Assembly: GCF_002973535.1 (NCBI RefSeq)
Contig: NZ_PVEP01000001.1
Span: forward strand, 620,001 to 684,000
DNA length: 64,000 nucleotides
Source of the DNA: Albidovulum denitrificans
Lineage (GTDB): Bacteria > Pseudomonadota > Alphaproteobacteria > Rhodobacterales > Rhodobacteraceae
Direction of reading: 5' to 3'
Part shown: positions 60,830 through 64,000 of the stretch, piece after piece
Position numbering within the stretch: the stretch's first letter is position 1
Layout of the letters: each line of letters starts with the position of its first letter
Made by a program: the position numbers and the translations under genes
The notes under the pieces: generated by a model
Seen by the model: the letters and a program-made list of their open reading frames with translations, nothing else
The model's database searches: none
What the model was told of the DNA's origin: nothing

Positions 60830-62388
60830 TCCATTGGCGCTTTGGACAGAAGCGACAGCGGCATGGTTTCGGCGTTCCCGGCCACCCGCACCCGCCCGTG
60901 CGAGGCGGCGACGATGTCGCGCTCCGGCTCGATGCCCGGCATGATCTCCGTCGCGATCAGCCCGCCCTCGTCCAGCCGCATCACGCAGCGTTCGGTGACA
61001 TAAAGCACCTCCTGCCCCTGTTCGCGCGCCCGGCGGCCGGAGAAGGTGACATGCTCAACCGCCCCGACCATCTTGGTGAACTTGCCGGGCTTTTTCACGC
61101 GGATACCGGTTTCCGACAACTCAATCTCTGCCCCGGCCTCGAACCAGCCGGAAAAGACGATCTTCTTCCCGTGCGAAGTGATATCCACGAACCCGCCGCA
61201 TCCGGCGGTCAGGAAGGGCTTCTTGCCAAGCTTGGAGACATTGACGTTACCCTCCACATCGACCTCAAGGAACGACAGGAAGGCGACGTCGAACCCCGCG
61301 CCTTGAAAGAAGATGAACTGCTGCGGCGAGGGCACGAAGGCATCCGCGTTCGACGCGCAGCCAAAGGCGAAATCGGTCAGCGGCATGCCCCCCACCGCGC
61401 CCTGTTCAATGGCCCATGTGACCGCCTCGGGATGCCCGGCCTCAAGCAAAATCCGCGGCACCTGGGCCGAGATGCCGAAGCCGAGATTGGCGGTCATGCC
61501 AGAGCGAAGCTCCATCGCCGCGCGCCGGGCGATCACCTTTTCCACCCCGTAATCGGGGGTGCGGAAGCTGGACCAGGGGCGCATGATCTGGCCCGAGATG
61601 GCCGGGTCATAGGGGGTTTCGCAGGTCTGTTTCTGGTCGGGGTCGATGACGACAAGGTCGACCAGATGCCCCGGCACCCGCACGTCATGCGGACGCAGCG
61701 AGCCGCGCGCGGTCACGCGGGAGACCTGCGCGATCACCAGCCCGCCATGGTTGCGCACGCAGATCGCCTGTTCCAGACCGCCAAGATAGGCGCCCTCATG
61801 CTCATAGGTCAGGTTGCCGAATTCATCCGCCGTCGTCGCCCGCAGGATGCAGACATTGGGGATGATATTGGGGAAATGCAGCCAGGTTTCGCCGTCGAAC
61901 TCCACCCGCCGCACGATGGGCTCCGCCGCCGCGCGGGCATTCATCGCGCAGCCCTCGCGGATCGGATCGGCGAAAGTGTCGAACCCGGTCCGGGTCAGGA
62001 CACCGGGACGGCGGGCGGCCGCCTCACGGTGCATGTCGAACATGATGCCGGAGGGGACGTTATAGGCCGGGATCCGGTCCTCGACGATCATCTTCCAGAT
62101 CTCGGGCATCGGCAGGTTGGAGGAGCCCGACGGGTAGGACCCCGCCAGCACCTTGGCCAAGAGCCCGTCCTTCGCGATGTGGTCGATGCCCTTCACCCCG
62201 TACATGTCCCCCGCCGCAATCGGGTGCAGCGTGGTCAGGCCGCGGGGATGGCCCTCGGCCTCGAACCGCTCTCCGATGGCCTTCAGCACCAGATCCGGGC
62301 AACCGAGAGAGGAGGAGGAGGAGACGGTGACAACGGCCCCGTCCGCGATACATTCCGCCGCCGCTGCGGCGCTGACGACCTTGCTCAT
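60817..62388 (-). CDS. Acyl-CoA:acetate/3-ketoacid CoA-transferase, fused alpha-beta (YdiF-like)
   Basis: This 523-residue family I CoA-transferase has both subunits in one chain, as in E. coli YdiF. The catalytic glutamate is Glu328 in WAIEQGAVGGMPL. The N-terminal half has GAVVTVSSSSSLGCPDLVLKA and HIAKDGLLAKVLAGSY. It transfers CoA from an acyl-CoA donor to a free acid, plausibly the acid formed by the aldehyde dehydrogenase in the same operon. It overlaps the Gfo/Idh gene by four bases. Confidence 0.94.
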   Translation of the reverse strand: MSKVVSAAAAAECIADGAVVTVSSSSSLGCPDLVLKAIGERFEAEGHPRGLTTLHPIAAGDMYGVKGIDHIAKDGLLAKVLAGSYPSGSSNLPMPEIWKMIVEDRIPAYNVPSGIMFDMHREAAARRPGVLTRTGFDTFADPIREGCAMNARAAAEPIVRRVEFDGETWLHFPNIIPNVCILRATTADEFGNLTYEHEGAYLGGLEQAICVRNHGGLVIAQVSRVTARGSLRPHDVRVPGHLVDLVVIDPDQKQTCETPYDPAISGQIMRPWSSFRTPDYGVEKVIARRAAMELRSGMTANLGFGISAQVPRILLEAGHPEAVTWAIEQGAVGGMPLTDFAFGCASNADAFVPSPQQFIFFQGAGFDVAFLSFLEVDVEGNVNVSKLGKKPFLTAGCGGFVDITSHGKKIVFSGWFEAGAEIELSETGIRVKKPGKFTKMVGAVEHVTFSGRRAREQGQEVLYVTERCVMRLDEGGLIATEIMPGIEPERDIVAASHGRVRVAGNAETMPLSLLSKAPMEWNQ

Positions 62389-63389
62389 GCGCTTTCCCCG
62401 TAATTGACGATCTGCCGGGTCCCGCTTTGCGCCGCCGCGCGCACCGCGAAGGCAACTGCAAGCGACCTTACACCATCCCGGCCATCGGCGGCAGGCCGCC
62501 CCTGCCCGCGCACGGCAGCGCCGAAATCGGCAAGGCCCTGCGTGTAAAGGTCATGGGTCGGGAACGGGATCGCCTCGCGCCCGGCGGCACTGACCAGCTC
62601 CACCTCCCCCACCGGGTTCTGGGTCATGACACCCTGCGCGAAGATCGACCCTTCGGTGCCATGCACCTCAAACCCGGACCCCGCGAAGGGATGGGTGAAG
62701 CTCTCATGGCTCATCACCATCGCGCCCGACGGCATGGACCAGACCGACATCGCGCTGTCCTCGACCCCCTGCCCCATGCCCGAGGCCGCCATCTGCGCGA
62801 CGACCGTTTCCGGCTCCTCGCCCAGGATGAAGCGCGCCACGTCGGCGTCATGGACGGTGATGTCGGGAATGACCCCGCCGCCCGCCGCCGCATCGTTGAT
62901 GCGCCAGCCTTGCAGATGCGGCGGCAGGTGGACGGCGTGGAAGAGGCGCATTGACAGGACCCGCCCGATGCGGCCGCCCGCGATCAGGTCGCGCACGGCC
63001 CGGTGGCTGCCCGAACAGCGCAGGTGGTGGTTGGTGGCAAAGACCAGCCCCGCCGCCTCGGCCGCCGCGACCATCCGGGCTGCTTCGTCCACGGTCATCG
63101 CCAGCGGCTTTTCGCACAGCACATGCTTGCCCGCCGCGATCGCCGCCATCGCCTGCGGAAAGTGCTTTTCGTTGGTGGTGGAGATATAGACGGCATCCAC
63201 CGCCGGATCGGACAGCGCCGCGTCAAGGTCGGTGCCATGGTTCACGATCCCATGCTCTGCGGCATAGGCGGCGGCGCGCCCGGCATCGCCAGAGATCAGC
63301 CAGACGACCTCATCGCCGCTCTGGGCGCGGATGGCGCGGATCACATATTGCGCGGCAATCGTACTCGCCCCGATCAGAGCCCATTTCAT
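62385..63389 (-). CDS. Gfo/Idh/MocA-family oxidoreductase
   Basis: This NAD(P)-dependent dehydrogenase of 334 residues has an N-terminal Rossmann fold (ALIGASTIAAQYVIRAIR), the family motif CEKPLAMTVDEA with the catalytic Lys, and a C-terminal sandwich with VIPDITVHDADVARFILGE, whose Asp/His side is catalytic in relatives. Relatives oxidise sugars, inositols or their derivatives. It is the first gene of the operon. The ATG at 63389 follows GGGGAGGGCAG and lies downstream of the twin operators; the longer open frame would include the operators. Confidence 0.94.
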   Translation of the reverse strand: MKWALIGASTIAAQYVIRAIRAQSGDEVVWLISGDAGRAAAYAAEHGIVNHGTDLDAALSDPAVDAVYISTTNEKHFPQAMAAIAAGKHVLCEKPLAMTVDEAARMVAAAEAAGLVFATNHHLRCSGSHRAVRDLIAGGRIGRVLSMRLFHAVHLPPHLQGWRINDAAAGGGVIPDITVHDADVARFILGEEPETVVAQMAASGMGQGVEDSAMSVWSMPSGAMVMSHESFTHPFAGSGFEVHGTEGSIFAQGVMTQNPVGEVELVSAAGREAIPFPTHDLYTQGLADFGAAVRGQGRPAADGRDGVRSLAVAFAVRAAAQSGTRQIVNYGESA

Positions 63390-63409
63390 GCTGCCCTCCC
63401 CCATGTATC

Positions 63410-63454
63410 TGGAACGTTCCAATTCATCTATCGGAACGTTCCAACCCATGTCAA
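63410..63454 (-). promoter_or_regulatory. Promoter with twin LacI-type operators for the ten-gene operon
   Basis: On the minus strand, TTGACA (63454-63449) and GATAGA (63432-63427, 16-base spacer) form a promoter. GGAACGTTCC palindromes lie at 63433-63442, between -35 and -10, and at 63411-63420, just downstream of -10. Their centres are 22 bases apart, two helical turns. With one flanking base on each side, the 63410-63421 site reads TGGAACGTTCCA. The geometry is that of repression by a LacI-type protein. Confidence 0.75.
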
Positions 63455-63470
63455 TCGGGGAATGCGGGGT

Positions 63471-63563
63471 TAAAGCGTTTCGGGTTTTCGTTGAGAGAGC
63501 ACGTATCAGAATCCGAACGAAACAAGTTCGAATTCTGATTCAACGTAAACCCGAAATGCTATA
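63471..63563. repeat. 93-bp MITE-like palindromic element, copy 3
   Basis: It has the same length, TA-flanked ends and inner palindrome as copies 1 and 2, with slightly more base changes. The right end contributes the last seven codons and the stop of the histidine phosphatase gene. The left end lies 16 bases upstream of the -35 box of the ten-gene operon. Confidence 0.87.
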
Positions 63564-64000
63564 GTCCTCCGCGTGGCGGATCTGCTGGCCACCCCGCAGC
63601 TCATAAACCACGCCCTGCCCGCCATCAGGGGCGCCAAGGTCGCGCCAGTCGGCATCCAGAAGCGCTGCGCGCAGGAACCGCGAGGTGATGCCATGGGTCA
63701 CAAGAACGGTCGGCCCGCTCACCTCACCCAGCAGCTCGGCCACACGGGCGCGCATCGACGCCATGCTTTCGCCGCCGGGGCATTGGAAATACCACTCGAA
63801 CGGCTGGCCGGGGTCGATCAGGCCGGGAAATCGGTCCTCGATCTCGGGATGGGTCAGCCCCTCGCACTGGCCGACCGACAGTTCCCGCAGCCGGTCGTCG
63901 GTGGCGAAGCCTTCGGTCAGACCCGCCAGCGCGTGACGGGCGGTTTCCTGCGTCCGGCCCAGCGGGCTGACGCGGAACGCTGTCCCCTCGGGCAGCCCGA
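63540..64000 (-). CDS. Histidine phosphatase family protein (partial; start outside window)
   Basis: This is the C-terminal part, 152 codons to the window edge, of a phosphoglycerate-mutase-like phosphatase. Visible family features are FRVSPLGRTQETARHA, LRELSVGQCEGLTHPEIEDR, PGGES and VLVTHGITSRFLRAAL, which holds the second catalytic His; the N-terminal RHGE lies outside. The last residues YSISGLR and the stop are encoded by repeat element copy 3. Without the element, the reading would end ...HAED followed by TAA. Confidence 0.88.
   Translation of the reverse strand, partial: GLPEGTAFRVSPLGRTQETARHALAGLTEGFATDDRLRELSVGQCEGLTHPEIEDRFPGLIDPGQPFEWYFQCPGGESMASMRARVAELLGEVSGPTVLVTHGITSRFLRAALLDADWRDLGAPDGGQGVVYELRGGQQIRHAEDYSISGLR

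Overview
The window looks like chromosomal DNA of a Rhodobacterales (Rhodobacteraceae/Paracoccaceae) alphaproteobacterium. It is GC-rich, its HemA is the 407-residue Rhodobacter type, it has many binding-protein-dependent uptake systems (TAXI-TRAP, Dpp-type ABC, Liv-type ABC), and stop codons of one gene often overlap start codons of the next. I see no transposase, integrase, phage gene, CRISPR array, rRNA or replication origin, and no gene-free stretch longer than about 300 bases.

Layout. 1-2.2 kb: the end of an SMR efflux gene and typA. 2.3-5.8 kb: a TAXI-TRAP transporter operon with its DUF1850 companion. 5.9-14.6 kb: an XRE-cupin regulator, a five-component peptide-type ABC transporter with an embedded M24 hydrolase, and an enamidase-like amidohydrolase. 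14.7-20.1 kb: aminotransferase, DsbA-like thioredoxin-fold protein, LtrA membrane protein and an ASKHA/2Fe-2S corrinoid-activator-like protein. 20.2-26.9 kb (minus strand): alpha-methylacyl-CoA racemase, Uup-like ABC-F protein, ispG, a RodZ-like protein and hemA, the last with an FNR-type box. 27.1-29.8 kb: an M20 peptidase, fluoroacetate-dehalogenase-like hydrolase and GNAT operon. 29.9-34.9 kb (minus strand): PhoD-like phosphatase, a 73-residue membrane protein, two tRNA-Asp genes, aroQ, dihydroxyacetone kinase and a broken LysR gene.

35.0-50.9 kb is a catabolic island. One operon holds hydantoinase/oxoprolinase subunits (HyuB, HyuA), a complete Liv-type ABC transporter and a cupin protein. 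An AraC-type regulator is divergent to it. The facing operon, pxpA-BCCP-biotin carboxylase-pxpB-pxpC-bioY, has a divergent LysR regulator. The set reads as uptake plus two chemically different ways (ATP-dependent and biotin-dependent) to open a lactam or related cyclic amide.

51.0-63.5 kb is one ten-gene minus-strand operon. In transcription order it encodes a Gfo/Idh dehydrogenase, CoA-transferase, enoyl-CoA hydratase, aldehyde dehydrogenase, two GMC oxidoreductases, a Dabb protein, a LacI repressor, an FAD oxidoreductase and a PfkB kinase. It is preceded by a promoter carrying two GGAACGTTCC operators. I do not recognise the pathway as a known one; it is the best candidate for undescribed catabolism. 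A partial histidine phosphatase closes the window.

Two repeat families stand out. Three copies of a 93-bp palindromic, MITE-like element sit at 34.9, 50.9 and 63.5 kb; two appear to have inserted into the TA of stop codons. Four copies of a hairpin plus GAGTATTT...CAACGAAGAA motif lie just downstream of genes at 14.6, 20.1 and 23.1 kb.
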